Made by a program: the position numbers and the translations under genes
Assembly: GCA_965117015.1 (NCBI GenBank)
Contig: OZ220747.1
Coordinates: forward strand, 1,550,001-1,614,000
Length of the DNA stretch: 64,000 bases
Source: Aldehydirespirator sp965117015
GTDB taxonomy: Bacteria > Actinomycetota > Acidimicrobiia > Acidimicrobiales > Aldehydirespiratoraceae
Reading direction: 5' to 3'
Part shown: positions 51,283 through 60,339 of the stretch, in pieces
Layout of the letters: every line of letters begins with the position of its first letter
Position numbering within the stretch: position 1 is the stretch's first letter
The notes under the pieces: generated by a model
What the model saw: the letters and a program-made list of their open reading frames with translations, nothing else
Told to the model about the DNA's origin: nothing
The model's database searches: none

Positions 51283-53316
51283 TCACCCTGTAGCCCCGAC
51301 CACCACCTGATCGCCCCTCTTGAGGATCGGATAGTCGTCCACCTGCCCGTTGCCGGCATCGCCGGCGATCACCAGGGGCAGCTGGCCCGAGCCCAGCGAC
51401 GCGTCCACCGTGTACACCAGCACCCCCTCGGTGGCCAGAGCCGGGATCGTCAGCAGCGCGCCGTCGGTGTGGGGCTCCTCCTGCGCTGCGTCGTAGCCGA
51501 CCCTCACCCGCACCTCCGCCACCAGCACCTCGGTGTCCGACAGCGGCACCGCCGCCATCACGGCCGCATCGCCCGGATCGGCCACCGGGCTCAGCACCAC
51601 CCTCGACCGGTCGTCGGTGAGGCACAGCACCTGCGACTCGTCGAGCCACCCCAGCTGCCAGCGGCTCCAGGCCAGCATCTCGGCCGCGTTCAGGTGGAAG
51701 GTGTGGCCGGTGAGCCGCCGACCGAAGTTGCCGCTTCCCGTGATCTCGATGCGGCGGTCGTCCGGGTGGGCCACGAAAGCCGCGTGCAGACCCATGAGGC
51801 CGAACTCGCTGCGCACCCAGATCCTCGGCGATGGCGGCTCCGGCCGCTCGAAGCGGGCCTCGTCGTAGGGGTAGAGGTCCGACAGGCCCAGGCTGTGGCC
51901 CAGCTCGTGCGCCGCGACGTAGCCCCACGGCTCGGGGTCGCGGGGCTCGTCGAGGGGGACCGTGTTGATCCCGGCCATCAACCTCATCTCGCCCTCGTCG
52001 GTGTGTGTGCTGCCGAAGGTGTGGTCGCCCGCCTCGAAGCGAGAGCTCGGCAGCACCGTCATCACGGTGTGGATGCCGGTGAAGTCGAAGGACGGGTCGG
52101 CCAGCCTGATCGCCTCGGCGCTGGCGAAGACCCGGCTCTCGCCGACGTCGACCTCGCCGAGGTACTCGGTGAAGCTGTGCTCGGCCCGCAGCCAGCCGTG
52201 CAGGGGAACGAACTCGACGTCGAGCCGCTCGTAGCTGACCGCCTCCAGGTATTGCTCCGCGTACGGCAGCCCTAGGGCGGCCTCCTCCTCGGTGCGGTAG
52301 GTGGCCGCGGCGTCGGGGAAGTCCAGGAACAGCACCGCCACCCGCAGCGTGCCGATCGACGGCGCGGCCTCCGGGGGCAGCGGGAACCCGGCCGTGGTGT
52401 ACGGCGTACCCGGGGGCCGGCACGCCGACGGGTCCGGGACGGTCGGGTCGGTGGCGGTCGGGTCGGTGGCCGTGGCCGGCCTGTCCGTGGTCTGGTCGGC
52501 CGGGTCGGGGTCTACCGCCGCGGCCGGCTCGTCTGTGGTCTGGTCAGCCGGGTCGGGGACCTCGACCAGTCCGAGAGCGCGGGCCAGGAAAGTGGCCATC
52601 TCGGCCCGGGTCACGGGTTGGTCGGGGCAGTAGCGCAGGGGGTCGCTCAGGCAGCCGACGGTGATGCGGGCCGCGGCCAGGGCGTCGATGTTGGCCTCGT
52701 GGAAGTTGCCGGAGGTGTCGGCGAACCCGGCCGGGTCGGCGGCTGCCAGGTCGAAGGCCCGGGTGAGGAAGGTGGCCATCTCGGCCCGGTCCACCGACCG
52801 GTCCGGGCAGAACCGCAGCGGGTCGACCAGGCAGCCGTCGGTGATCTCCAGCTCGGCCAGGAGCTCGATGTGGGGGAGCCAGCGGTTGCCGGGGTCCACG
52901 TCGGCAAAGGTCGACTCGGTTGCGGCGGGGGGTTCGGCCTCGGTGAGGACCCGCACCAGCCAGACCGCCATCGTCCAGCGCTTCATCTCGTCGCCGGGGC
53001 AGAACATGTCTGCGGCGCACTCGGTGCCGTCGAACAGGCCGCGGGCGTTGAGCGCGTCGATGGCCGGCTGGTGCACACCCCCAGTGACGTCGGTGAACCC
53101 GTCAGCAGCCTGAACGGTCCGGGCGGGCCGGGTGTCAGCGGCTTGGGCGGCGGCGGCGGCTTGGACAGTCCGGGCGGGCCGGGTGTCGGCGGCTTGGGCG
53201 GCGGCTTGGACGGTCCGGGCGGGCTCGGTGTCCGCGGGGTGGGCGGCCGCCACAGGCGCCAACCCGGCGACGGCGACCGCGACGACTAGCGCCACAACCC
53301 CCAGCCGCCGGACCAC
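51283..53316 (-). CDS. SLH-anchored M6-like metalloprotease
   Basis: 677 residues from GTG 53316, which has TAGCGT six nt upstream. A signal peptide (VVALVVAVAVAGLAPVAAAH) is followed by Ala/Thr repeats, three SLH domains (about 70-250) and a catalytic region with AAHELGHSLGLSDLYPYDEA (HExxHxxxxxD). A Met-turn-like SEFGLMG follows. It should digest surface or secreted proteins and anchors to the cell wall via SLH. The frame ends at VVVGATG, but the next frame (51232-51283) encodes GYRVTFVSDRGGYIVAIFKID, the expected last strand; one missing G at the G-run near 51290 would explain this. Confidence 0.87.
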   Translation of the reverse strand: MVRRLGVVALVVAVAVAGLAPVAAAHPADTEPARTVQAAAQAADTRPARTVQAAAAAQAADTRPARTVQAADGFTDVTGGVHQPAIDALNARGLFDGTECAADMFCPGDEMKRWTMAVWLVRVLTEAEPPAATESTFADVDPGNRWLPHIELLAELEITDGCLVDPLRFCPDRSVDRAEMATFLTRAFDLAAADPAGFADTSGNFHEANIDALAAARITVGCLSDPLRYCPDQPVTRAEMATFLARALGLVEVPDPADQTTDEPAAAVDPDPADQTTDRPATATDPTATDPTVPDPSACRPPGTPYTTAGFPLPPEAAPSIGTLRVAVLFLDFPDAAATYRTEEEAALGLPYAEQYLEAVSYERLDVEFVPLHGWLRAEHSFTEYLGEVDVGESRVFASAEAIRLADPSFDFTGIHTVMTVLPSSRFEAGDHTFGSTHTDEGEMRLMAGINTVPLDEPRDPEPWGYVAAHELGHSLGLSDLYPYDEARFERPEPPSPRIWVRSEFGLMGLHAAFVAHPDDRRIEITGSGNFGRRLTGHTFHLNAAEMLAWSRWQLGWLDESQVLCLTDDRSRVVLSPVADPGDAAVMAAVPLSDTEVLVAEVRVRVGYDAAQEEPHTDGALLTIPALATEGVLVYTVDASLGSGQLPLVIAGDAGNGQVDDYPILKRGDQVVVGATG

Positions 53317-53485
53317 GGCGCGACGCTACTCGATCCTGATATGCCTGTTCGGCCCCTGGCGTGGTGGGACATCACGATCTATTGCATATATCGAAAACAA
53401 TGGATATAGTCTGTATTGCCTTCGCAAGCCGAGGTTCCGGCTCGCCCCACTAGAGCGTCTTGAAGGGATCGGAGGCACCAGGACG

Positions 53486-53761
53486 ATGGAAGCCGACACT
53501 GTTGTACTGATGATCACAATCGTGGGGTCGGTCCTCGGATCGACCTTGACGACCATCGTCCTACTGATGGGCCAAATGAACAGGCTTGAGGACCGGCTCG
53601 ACCTCATGGGCCGCGATGTCGCGGACACACGGGAGCGGGTTGCCCGTATCGAGGGCTACCTGATGACGTCCGGAGGATTCGCGCTGCAGCGCCCCGAGCC
53701 GTCGCCGGGCAGCGAGGCGCCTCCGAAGGATCCCGCGCCCGACCGTCGGCAGGCGAGCTAG
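53486..53761 (+). CDS. Membrane-anchored coiled-coil protein (family member 6)
   Basis: 91 residues from ATG 53486, with GGAGG 10 nt upstream. N-terminal membrane helix (VVLMITIVGSVLGSTLTTIVLLM), short coiled coil MNRLEDRLDLMGRDVADTRERVARIEGYLM, then a Pro-rich tail PEPSPGSEAPPKDPAPDRRQAS. It is the shortest of the family and has no heptad array, so it shows the minimal core: helix plus R-E-R-x-A-R-I-E-G-x-L. Confidence 0.75.
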   Translation: MEADTVVLMITIVGSVLGSTLTTIVLLMGQMNRLEDRLDLMGRDVADTRERVARIEGYLMTSGGFALQRPEPSPGSEAPPKDPAPDRRQAS

Positions 53762-53773
53762 CCGCCGGCCCCC

Positions 53774-53890
53774 ACCGACCCGCCGTCTGCCCCACCGGTC
53801 CGCTGTCGGCCCCCCAAACCGGTCCGCCGTCTGCCCCACCGGTCCGCCGTCTGCCCCACCGGTCCGCTGTCGGCCCCACCGGTCCGCCGT
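53774..53890. repeat. 20-bp tandem repeats between coiled-coil gene and pyrE
   Basis: Six copies of ACCGGTCCGCYGTCKGCCCC-like units lie between the family member 6 stop and the pyrE 3' end. One copy carries a 4-bp insertion. Confidence 0.75.
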
Positions 53891-53988
53891 CAGCTGGCGG
53901 CTGCGGCTACCGGTTGGACGCGGTCGATGCCGACCGTTCCGCTGTCAGCTGGCGGCTGCGGCTACCGGTTCGACGCGGTCGATGCCGA
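53889..53988. repeat. 45-bp duplication of the pyrE 3' end
   Basis: The sequence at 53944-53988, covering the last ~14 codons and stop of pyrE, is repeated at 53889-53933 with one mismatch (CGGTTG against CGGTTC). The extra copy is untranslated and lies just downstream of the gene. Confidence 0.8.
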
Positions 53989-54535
53989 GCAGGTCGTAGG
54001 TGATCATCGGGAAGTAGCCGACCCCTCGCTGCTCGAACCGGGGGCCGGCCAGACCGCTGCGGTCAACCAGCGTGACGGCGGCGACGGTGGTGGCGCCGGT
54101 CTGGTCGACGATGTCGAGCGCCTTGAAGATCGACCCGCCCGTCGTCACCACGTCGTCCACCAGCAGCACCGTGTCGCCCGGGCCGATCTGGGCGCCCTCG
54201 ACCCAGCGCCGGGTGCCCCGCTGCTTGGCCTCCTTGCGCACGAAGAACCAGCGGCAGTCGTTGACCGCGGCGATGCCCACGGCCAGGGCATCGGCACCCA
54301 AGGTGAGCCCGCCGACGGCGTCGAAGCGGTGGCCGGCCTCGGTGACCGTCTCGACGATGGCCTCGCACGCCAGGCGCAAGTGGCGCCACTCGGCCAGAGC
54401 CTCCTTGCCGTCGATGAAGTCCGACGACATCGCCCCCGAGGCGAGCCTGATCGGCTGGTCGAGCCGGCGGTAGCCCCGCTCCTTTAGGATCTCGAGGAGC
54501 TGCTGGCGCAGTGGTGACAGCTGCATGGTGTCCAT
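53945..54535 (-). CDS. pyrE: Orotate phosphoribosyltransferase
   Basis: 196 residues from ATG 54535 (ATG 54526 also possible). The PRPP motif VLLVDDVVTTGGSIFKAL is diagnostic; MQLSPLRQQLLEILKERGY and SGAMSSDFIDGKEAL and VGGLTLGADALAVGIAAVN complete the OPRT pattern. The enzyme joins orotate to PRPP in pyrimidine synthesis. No other pyr gene is in the window. Upstream frame extension to 54703 is rejected because it lacks a start and similarity. Confidence 0.93.
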   Translation of the reverse strand: MDTMQLSPLRQQLLEILKERGYRRLDQPIRLASGAMSSDFIDGKEALAEWRHLRLACEAIVETVTEAGHRFDAVGGLTLGADALAVGIAAVNDCRWFFVRKEAKQRGTRRWVEGAQIGPGDTVLLVDDVVTTGGSIFKALDIVDQTGATTVAAVTLVDRSGLAGPRFEQRGVGYFPMITYDLLGIDRVEPVAAAAS

Positions 54536-54701
54536 ATTGCCGCCACCATACAACGCCCGGCTCGCCCGCAGCGGCCATTGAAACCCCGTGACCTTGGCGT
54601 TTACCCCAATGTCACAGGGGGGTATTAATGTCTGGCCATGATGTTTCAAGCACTTGCGGATCGCGTTAGCGGGACTAGCCAAGGACACCTCGGCCAAGTC
54701 C

Positions 54702-54900
54702 ACCAGCAGCGGATGTGCCTCGCCGGTGGCCTCGGTTGGGTCGGCCAGCGGATGTGCCTCGCCGGTGGCCTCGGTCGAGTCGCTGGTCGCGTCGGTTGGG
54801 TCGGCCAGCGGATGTGCCTCGCCGGTGGCCTCGGTCGAGTCGCTGGTCGCGTCGGTTGGGTCGGCCAGCGGATGTGCCTCGCCGGTGGCCTCGGCCAGCA
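54702..54900. repeat. 60-bp tandem array upstream of the HNH gene
   Basis: Three near-perfect 60-bp units and one partial unit contain TCGGCCAGCGGATGTGCCTC and GCCGGTGGCCTCGGT. Most of the 392-bp interval 54536-54927 is this array; the rest holds no supported gene. A frame through it (SASGCASPVASVE) is repetitive and not credible as a protein. Confidence 0.85.
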
Positions 54901-54927
54901 GTTATTCGTCCAAGGAGTCTGTGCGGG

Positions 54928-56664
54928 ATGACCACGATGTGGGATCGCTTCAAGACAGCAGTGCAGGCCATTGACGTGGCTACTCTCGACCGGGCTGGCC
55001 TCGTTGCTCTGGCTGGCGAGATCGGTACTTTCCGGGCTGTGCTAGACGGGCTGGAGGCTCGGATAGCGGTCGGGATGCGGCGGCTCGGGGCCAGCGAGGC
55101 CAGCACCGCCGAGACGCTTCGCCGGCAGACGGGCTGCTCGTCGCGGGAGGCCAAGCACCGCACCCGGCGGGCCGAGATCCTCGGGAAGATGCCCAACGTG
55201 GGGGAGGCCTTGTCGTCCGGACGATTGACCGGCGAGCACGCCAGTGCCCTGGCCCGGGCCGCCGCCGAGACCTCGCCCGAGGCGGTCGACCGGGATGCCG
55301 GACTGCTGGCCGAGGCCGAGTCCGTGCCCGCCGACGTGGCGTCCGGCAAGGCCAGGGACTGGGTCCGGCGCCGCCAGACCGGCGACGACCTGCAGCGCCT
55401 GCACCAATGGCAGCGTCGCAACCGGTCGTTGATGTTCGGTGCCGGCGAGGGCGGGATGATCTCCGGGATAGCGAAGTTCGACCAGGTGTCGGGCGCGCAG
55501 TTCCAGAACCTGGTCGAGGCCCTAGCCGACCGCCTGTACCGGGCCGACGGCGGCCGTGACAACCCCCACGCCCGCACCCGGGCCCAGTGCCGCCTCGACG
55601 CCCTCCTAGCTCTGGTAGGTCTGGAACCAGCACCGCCGCCTGGCCCCGAACCCTCAGACGCCACCCCTGGGATCCAACCCGCCCGCCCTGCCGCCCCCAG
55701 GCCGACCCTCCCTGGCACCGCCCGGCCGGATCTGTCGAGCGCTGGCGAGTCCGCTCGCTCTGGCGCGGCCCGGTCGGATCTGTCGAGCGCTGGTGAGTCC
55801 GCTCGCTCTGGCGCCGCCCGGTCGTCTCTCCCTGGCGCCGCTCACCGCAACGGCTCGAGCGAGGAGCCCGACGGCGAGGATCGGTCGGAGCTGTGGACAC
55901 CGGATCTGGCGCGGCGTCCGGAACCGGTGGTGAGTCCTCCACCGGGATCCGGGCCTGGCACGCAGTCGGGCACCGGCGAAAACCCCATTCCAGATGAGGT
56001 CTCTGGACTCGGCCCGTCGCCCGGACTCGGTCCGTCGCCCGGACTCGGTCCGTCGCCCGGACTCGGTCCGTCGCCCGGACTCGGTCCGTCGCCCGGACTC
56101 GGTCCGTCGCCCGGCCTCGGTCCGTCGCCCGGCCTCGGCCCGGGCCTACAGTCTGCGGCCGGCTGCTCCTGCGGGCGTGGGTTCGGCCCGAAGGCCCAGC
56201 TCTGCATCGTGATGGACCTGGAGTACCTCGCCACCGACGGCGAGCGCGGCCGGTGCGAGATCCCCGGCGTCGGGGCCATGGCCCGCAGCGAGCTGGAACG
56301 CCTCGGCTGCGACGCCGAGATCTACGGTCTCATCTTCGACGGTCGGGGTGTCCCGCTGTACCACGGTCGAAGGACCAGGAGGGTCTCGCCCCAGCAGTGG
56401 CGGGCGCTGGTGGCCCGCGACCGGGGCTGCGTGATCTGCGGCGCCGCGCCCAGCCTGTGCCAGGCCCACCACGTGAAGTACTGGATCCTGGGCGGGCGCA
56501 CAGACATCGACAATCTGGCCCTGGTGTGCCACCTGCACCACCGCTGGATCCACGACAACCGGATCATCCTGCGGTGGGATTCCGACGGCTGGCGCGCCCC
56601 ACCTGGCCCGGCCCCGCCGGGTCTCACCACCCGCCGCCCCGGGCCGGCCCTCCAACCCGCTTAG
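54928..56664 (+). CDS. DUF222-HNH endonuclease with internal repeats
   Basis: 578 residues from ATG 54928, with AAGGAG 10 nt upstream. Residues about 1-200 are the DUF222 region (LDRAGLVALAGEIGTFRAVLDGLEARIAVGMRRLG, RLTGEHASALARAA). The HNH domain is at 480-540: DRGCVICGAAPSLCQAHHVKYWILGGRTDIDNLALVCHLHHRWIHDN, with the HH and the CxxC zinc pair. Between them are repeats: two DLSSAGESARSGAARS units and seven GLGPSP units, encoded by 18-bp repeats. Such proteins are frequent in actinobacteria; their role is unknown, with mobile-element involvement discussed. Confidence 0.85.
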   Translation: MTTMWDRFKTAVQAIDVATLDRAGLVALAGEIGTFRAVLDGLEARIAVGMRRLGASEASTAETLRRQTGCSSREAKHRTRRAEILGKMPNVGEALSSGRLTGEHASALARAAAETSPEAVDRDAGLLAEAESVPADVASGKARDWVRRRQTGDDLQRLHQWQRRNRSLMFGAGEGGMISGIAKFDQVSGAQFQNLVEALADRLYRADGGRDNPHARTRAQCRLDALLALVGLEPAPPPGPEPSDATPGIQPARPAAPRPTLPGTARPDLSSAGESARSGAARSDLSSAGESARSGAARSSLPGAAHRNGSSEEPDGEDRSELWTPDLARRPEPVVSPPPGSGPGTQSGTGENPIPDEVSGLGPSPGLGPSPGLGPSPGLGPSPGLGPSPGLGPSPGLGPSPGLGPGLQSAAGCSCGRGFGPKAQLCIVMDLEYLATDGERGRCEIPGVGAMARSELERLGCDAEIYGLIFDGRGVPLYHGRRTRRVSPQQWRALVARDRGCVICGAAPSLCQAHHVKYWILGGRTDIDNLALVCHLHHRWIHDNRIILRWDSDGWRAPPGPAPPGLTTRRPGPALQPA

Positions 56665-56838
56665 GCGGCTGCGGCCGCCAAGGCGGCGGTCGGTCGGACG
56701 GCGTGCCGGACGGACGGTCGGACGGCGTCGAGCCTCCGGCGAATCTCGGCAATCCCGCTAGCGGCAGTATCGGCTTAGATCGCCCATCAGCCGGGTGTTC
56801 GAGTCCTGAGCCGCGGGGACCAGTGCGCCGGATCGGCG

Positions 56839-57750
56839 CTAGCCGCTGCGGCCGGCTACTTGGCTCAGCGAGGTGACCGCCACGCCGGCGATCACCATGC
56901 AGATCCCGACGACCAGGGCCACCGTCACCGGCTCGGACAGCACGGTCATGGCCAGCGTCACCGCCACCGCGGGCTCCAGCAGCCCCACCACCACCGCCAC
57001 GCTCAGAGTGAGACGCTTCAGGCCGGCCCCCCACAGCGAGTGAGCCAGCATCACCGTCACCAGACCCAGATACAGCACCGTCGACGCCGACGCCGTCGAG
57101 TTGAACGTGGTGTGCACCGAAGTCACCGTCATCGGCAACATCAGCACCGAACCCGCCGTCAACACCGTGGCCATGGCGGTGATCAGCGGACGGTCCCGCA
57201 GCAACTGCTGGGCCGCAAACCCCTGGCACGGGATCCCGCACCCGGCCACCACCGCCAGGGCCACACCGCTCCAAACCACCTCGGCCGCCCCGCCCGACAG
57301 CAGGACCACACCCGCCACCGCAACCAGCGTCCCCGCCAGCCAGCGGCGGTCCGGCAGTTGCCGGTACGCCAGCCAGTCGATCACCCCCGCCGCCAGCGGG
57401 CCGACACCGATGCCACCAGCGTCCCGACCGCCACCCCGGTGCGGTCCATCGCCTCGAAGAACAGCAGCTGGCTGGTCGCCACCCCCAACCCCCCGAGAAC
57501 CACCCAGCGGACCGGCAGCCGGTACCGCCACGGCGCCTCCCCCGCAGCGTGGACAACACCAGCAGCCCGGATGCTCCGATCAGGCCCCGCCACGCCCCGG
57601 TGACCACCGGGTTCAGCGAGTCAGGTCCGAGCTCGGCCGCGGTCCCGATCGTCCCGATCAGCGAAGTGCCCAACGCGACCGCGCCCACCCCCCAGAACGT
57701 CGAACCCCGGGTCCGCCCCGGATCACCCCCGGTCAACGCACTTCTCGAGA
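56839..57750 (-). pseudogene. DMT-family permease broken by two frameshifts
   Basis: Three frames together make a permease: FWGVGAVALGTSLIGTIGTAAELGPDSLNPVVTGAWRGL (from about 57710), then GEAPWRYRLPVRWVVLGGLGVATSQLLFFEAMDRTGVAVGTLVA, then IGVGPLAAGVIDWLAYRQLPDRRWLAGTLVAVAGVVLL down to 56839. Junction 1 is at a run of G near 57540, junction 2 near 57415 outside any homopolymer. Sequencing errors could explain one, less easily both. The N-terminal start is unclear. Confidence 0.7.
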
Positions 57751-57857
57751 CAGCCGGGCTACAGCCAAGCGCCCATCGTAGGCCCCCATCAGCCCACGGC
57801 GGCGCTCCCTGGGGCTCGGTTGGCCCGATCCCCAAGCCTGCTACGTTGACGCACCGT

Positions 57858-59129
57858 ATGGGCGCCTCCGCAGTCTCTTCCTCGAGGCTCGCACCGATGA
57901 CCGAGCGGCTCGTCCGTCCCGACTGGGTGCGGCGCATCAACCTCATGGCCGGCTCCGTCGGCGGCCACCCCCGCGACCTCGTGCCCATCGACGCCGCCGA
58001 CCTGCTCGACACCGCCGCCGCCGGCCTCGGCGGCCTGCCCGCCGGCGACCTCGGCGACCCCCGCTGGCAGGAACGCTTCGAAGCCCTCGCCACCGCCATC
58101 GACGCCTCCGACATGCACCTCGTCGGCCGGCTCATCACCAAACAGGAACTGCTGCGCTCGCTGCGGGCCCGCCTCCTGCTCACCGCCGCCATCGACGCCG
58201 CCCCCGAGATCACCGACCGGCCCGTGACCGCACCGGTGATCGTCACCGGCCCGGCCCGCTCCGGCACCACCATCCTCTTCGAGCTGCTCGCCCTCGACCC
58301 CGGTCTGCGGCCCCCCACCGCCGCCGAGGCCCTGCATCCCGTGCCCCTGCCCGAGGCCGCCGGCGATCCTGACTTTCCCGAGCCGATCGTGCTCAGCGAG
58401 TGCGAGCAGGAGTTCTGGGCCGACGTCCAACCCGAGTTCATGGCCGTCCACGAACTGCGCTCCGACCTCCCGGTCGAGTGCGTCACCATCACCCAGGGCA
58501 GCTTCTGCGGCTTCCACTGGAGCATGATCGCCTCGCTCGACAGCTGGCTGCCCGACCCGGCCGTCAACTACGCCTACGAGCGGCAGTTCCTCCAGGCCCT
58601 CCAGCACGGCGCCGGCCCCACGCAGTGGGTGCTCAAGACCCCCGCCCATCTGATGCTGCTACCGCTGCTGTACGCCGAGTTCAACGACGCCTGGGTGGTG
58701 CAGACCCACCGCGACCCGGCCAAGACCATGCCGTCCACCGTTAGCACCACCGCCATGATCCAGTGGCTCCGCACCGACCACATCGACGTCGACGCCATGG
58801 CCGAGGTCATCCTGGCCGTGTTCGCCGCCGGCCTCAACGGCTCGATCGACGTGCGGGCCTCGGGCACCGTTCCCGCCGACCGGTTCGTCGACGTGCACTT
58901 CGCCCAGCTGATGAGCGACCCGGTGGCCACCCTGCGGGCCGCCTACGCCCAGATGGGCCGCGACTTCACCGACGGCCACGCCGACGCCGTGCTCGACTAC
59001 CTGGCCCACAAGCCCAAGGGCAAGTTCGGCGTCCACCGCTACCAGCCCGAGGACTGGGGCTTCACCGCCGAGTCGCTCAGGGCTGCGCTGGCCCCCTACA
59101 TCGACCACTACGGGGTAGCCAATGAGTGA
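57858..59129 (+). CDS. Sulfotransferase-family protein
   Basis: 423 residues from ATG 57858 (ATG 57897 gives 410). The PAPS loop is VIVTGPARSGTTILFELLALDP (about 127-148), followed by WVLKTPAHLMLL and VQTHRDPAKTMPSTVS, with the 3'-phosphate-binding Arg and Ser. The C-terminal GKFGVHRYQPEDWGFTAE is typical of bacterial (mycobacterial-type) sulfotransferases. The acceptor is unknown. TTGGCC, 16 nt, TACGTT precede the first ATG. It overlaps the next gene by eight bases, so the two proteins probably work together. Confidence 0.88.
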   Translation: MGASAVSSSRLAPMTERLVRPDWVRRINLMAGSVGGHPRDLVPIDAADLLDTAAAGLGGLPAGDLGDPRWQERFEALATAIDASDMHLVGRLITKQELLRSLRARLLLTAAIDAAPEITDRPVTAPVIVTGPARSGTTILFELLALDPGLRPPTAAEALHPVPLPEAAGDPDFPEPIVLSECEQEFWADVQPEFMAVHELRSDLPVECVTITQGSFCGFHWSMIASLDSWLPDPAVNYAYERQFLQALQHGAGPTQWVLKTPAHLMLLPLLYAEFNDAWVVQTHRDPAKTMPSTVSTTAMIQWLRTDHIDVDAMAEVILAVFAAGLNGSIDVRASGTVPADRFVDVHFAQLMSDPVATLRAAYAQMGRDFTDGHADAVLDYLAHKPKGKFGVHRYQPEDWGFTAESLRAALAPYIDHYGVANE

Positions 59130-60282
59130 CCAGCCCAACGACGCTGAACCCCTGGACACCCAGTCCCGCCGGGCCCTCCACGAGCTGATCGACCTCCTCG
59201 GCGAGGTCGACCGGCGCTGGGCGTCGCCCGAGTGGAACCTCCACACCGACGACGACATCGTCGGTGCCCACCGGGCCCTCATGCACATGCTGCAATGGGG
59301 CCTGGTCGGGCTGTTCGAGCGCGACCCGGCCGCCCCCCGGTTCCACCGCATCGTCGACCCCGACCGCAAGGTCCTGGGCGACAACCCCGACGCCGTCTAC
59401 TTCGACGCCCCCGTCTCGGCCGGCCACGTCTACCGGGTGACCGGCGAGACAAAGGGCGCCGCCTACGTGTCGATCACCGTCGAAGCCGGCGAGGCCTGGG
59501 GGTCGATGAGCAACCAGACAGTCGGGGTGCTCAACGACACCAGCTTCGACATCGACGCCGACGGCCGCTTCGAGATCCAGCTCGGCGGCGAGCCCAGAGA
59601 CCGCAACTGGCTGGCCCTGCCCGAGCGCTCCGGCTCGATCAGCACCCGCCACTACTTCGAGGAGCCTGCCTACGCCGCCGCCGACCCGGCCCGGGTCCCC
59701 ATCATGCGCATCGAGGTCCTCGACGCCGACGGGCGCCCGGTCACCACGCCGCCGCCCCGCCCGTCCGACGACTCCGTAGCCGCCGGCATCCGCCGGGTCG
59801 CCGGCCTGGTGCGGGAGCTCACCGTCGACCGCCCGCCCATGGCCAGCGACCGGGTCCGCACGTGGGTCTCGCGGGTGCCCAACGTGTTCCCCCCGCCGGA
59901 CCGGCCCGGCGACCTGGGCCTGGCCGCCTTCGACGCCGCCTACGCCATGGCCCCGTTCCTGCTCGGCCCCGACGAGGCCCTGGTCATCCGGGCCCGCTGG
60001 CCCCAATGCCGCTACGGCAACGTCTGCCTGTGGAACCGCCACCTGCAGACCTTCGACTACGCCACCCGGTCGATCTCGCTCAACCGGGCCCAGACCGTCG
60101 CCGACGCCGACGGCCGCTTCACCGCGGTCATCGCCCACACCGACCCAGGCGTGCCCAACTGGCTCGACACCGAGGGCCGCCCCTTCGGCATCGTCTACTG
60201 GCGCTTCATGCTCCCCGAGGGTGACATAGAGACTCCCGAAGCCGAAGTAGTCCCCCACGCCGAGCTCGCATCCCAACCCTAA
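59122..60282 (+). CDS. DUF1214-domain protein coupled to the sulfotransferase
   Basis: 386 residues. The start codon overlaps the sulfotransferase end (59122-59129). VLGDNPDAVYFDAPVSAGHVYRVTGETKGAAYVSITVE and the C-terminal ALVIRARWPQCRYGNVCLWNRHLQTFDYATRSISLNRAQTVADADGRFTAVIAHTDPGVPNWLDTEGRPFGIVYWRFM match the DUF1214 pattern. This pair recurs in actinobacterial genomes next to sulfotransferases. Function unknown; a role in the same sulfated metabolite is an inference. Confidence 0.82.
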   Translation: MSDQPNDAEPLDTQSRRALHELIDLLGEVDRRWASPEWNLHTDDDIVGAHRALMHMLQWGLVGLFERDPAAPRFHRIVDPDRKVLGDNPDAVYFDAPVSAGHVYRVTGETKGAAYVSITVEAGEAWGSMSNQTVGVLNDTSFDIDADGRFEIQLGGEPRDRNWLALPERSGSISTRHYFEEPAYAAADPARVPIMRIEVLDADGRPVTTPPPRPSDDSVAAGIRRVAGLVRELTVDRPPMASDRVRTWVSRVPNVFPPPDRPGDLGLAAFDAAYAMAPFLLGPDEALVIRARWPQCRYGNVCLWNRHLQTFDYATRSISLNRAQTVADADGRFTAVIAHTDPGVPNWLDTEGRPFGIVYWRFMLPEGDIETPEAEVVPHAELASQP

Positions 60283-60304
60283 TACATTTTCATGTAATTG
60301 AAGG

Positions 60305-60333
60305 TTGCTCCGCTCGGGGGCGTGAGCTAGGGT
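60305..60333 (+). promoter_or_regulatory. Leaderless promoter of the coiled-coil gene at 60340
   Basis: TTGCTC (60305-60310), 17 nt, TAGGGT (60328-60333), 6 nt, ATG. Confidence 0.7.
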
Positions 60334-60339
60334 CGAAGC

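Noticed and set aside
53945..54703. Longer pyrE frame from 54703
   Set aside because: The extra N-terminus lacks similarity and lies in the upstream region; the conserved protein starts at 54535.
54702..54900. CRISPR-like or coding repeat before the HNH gene
   Set aside because: Units are contiguous and identical with no spacers; translated frames are low-complexity.
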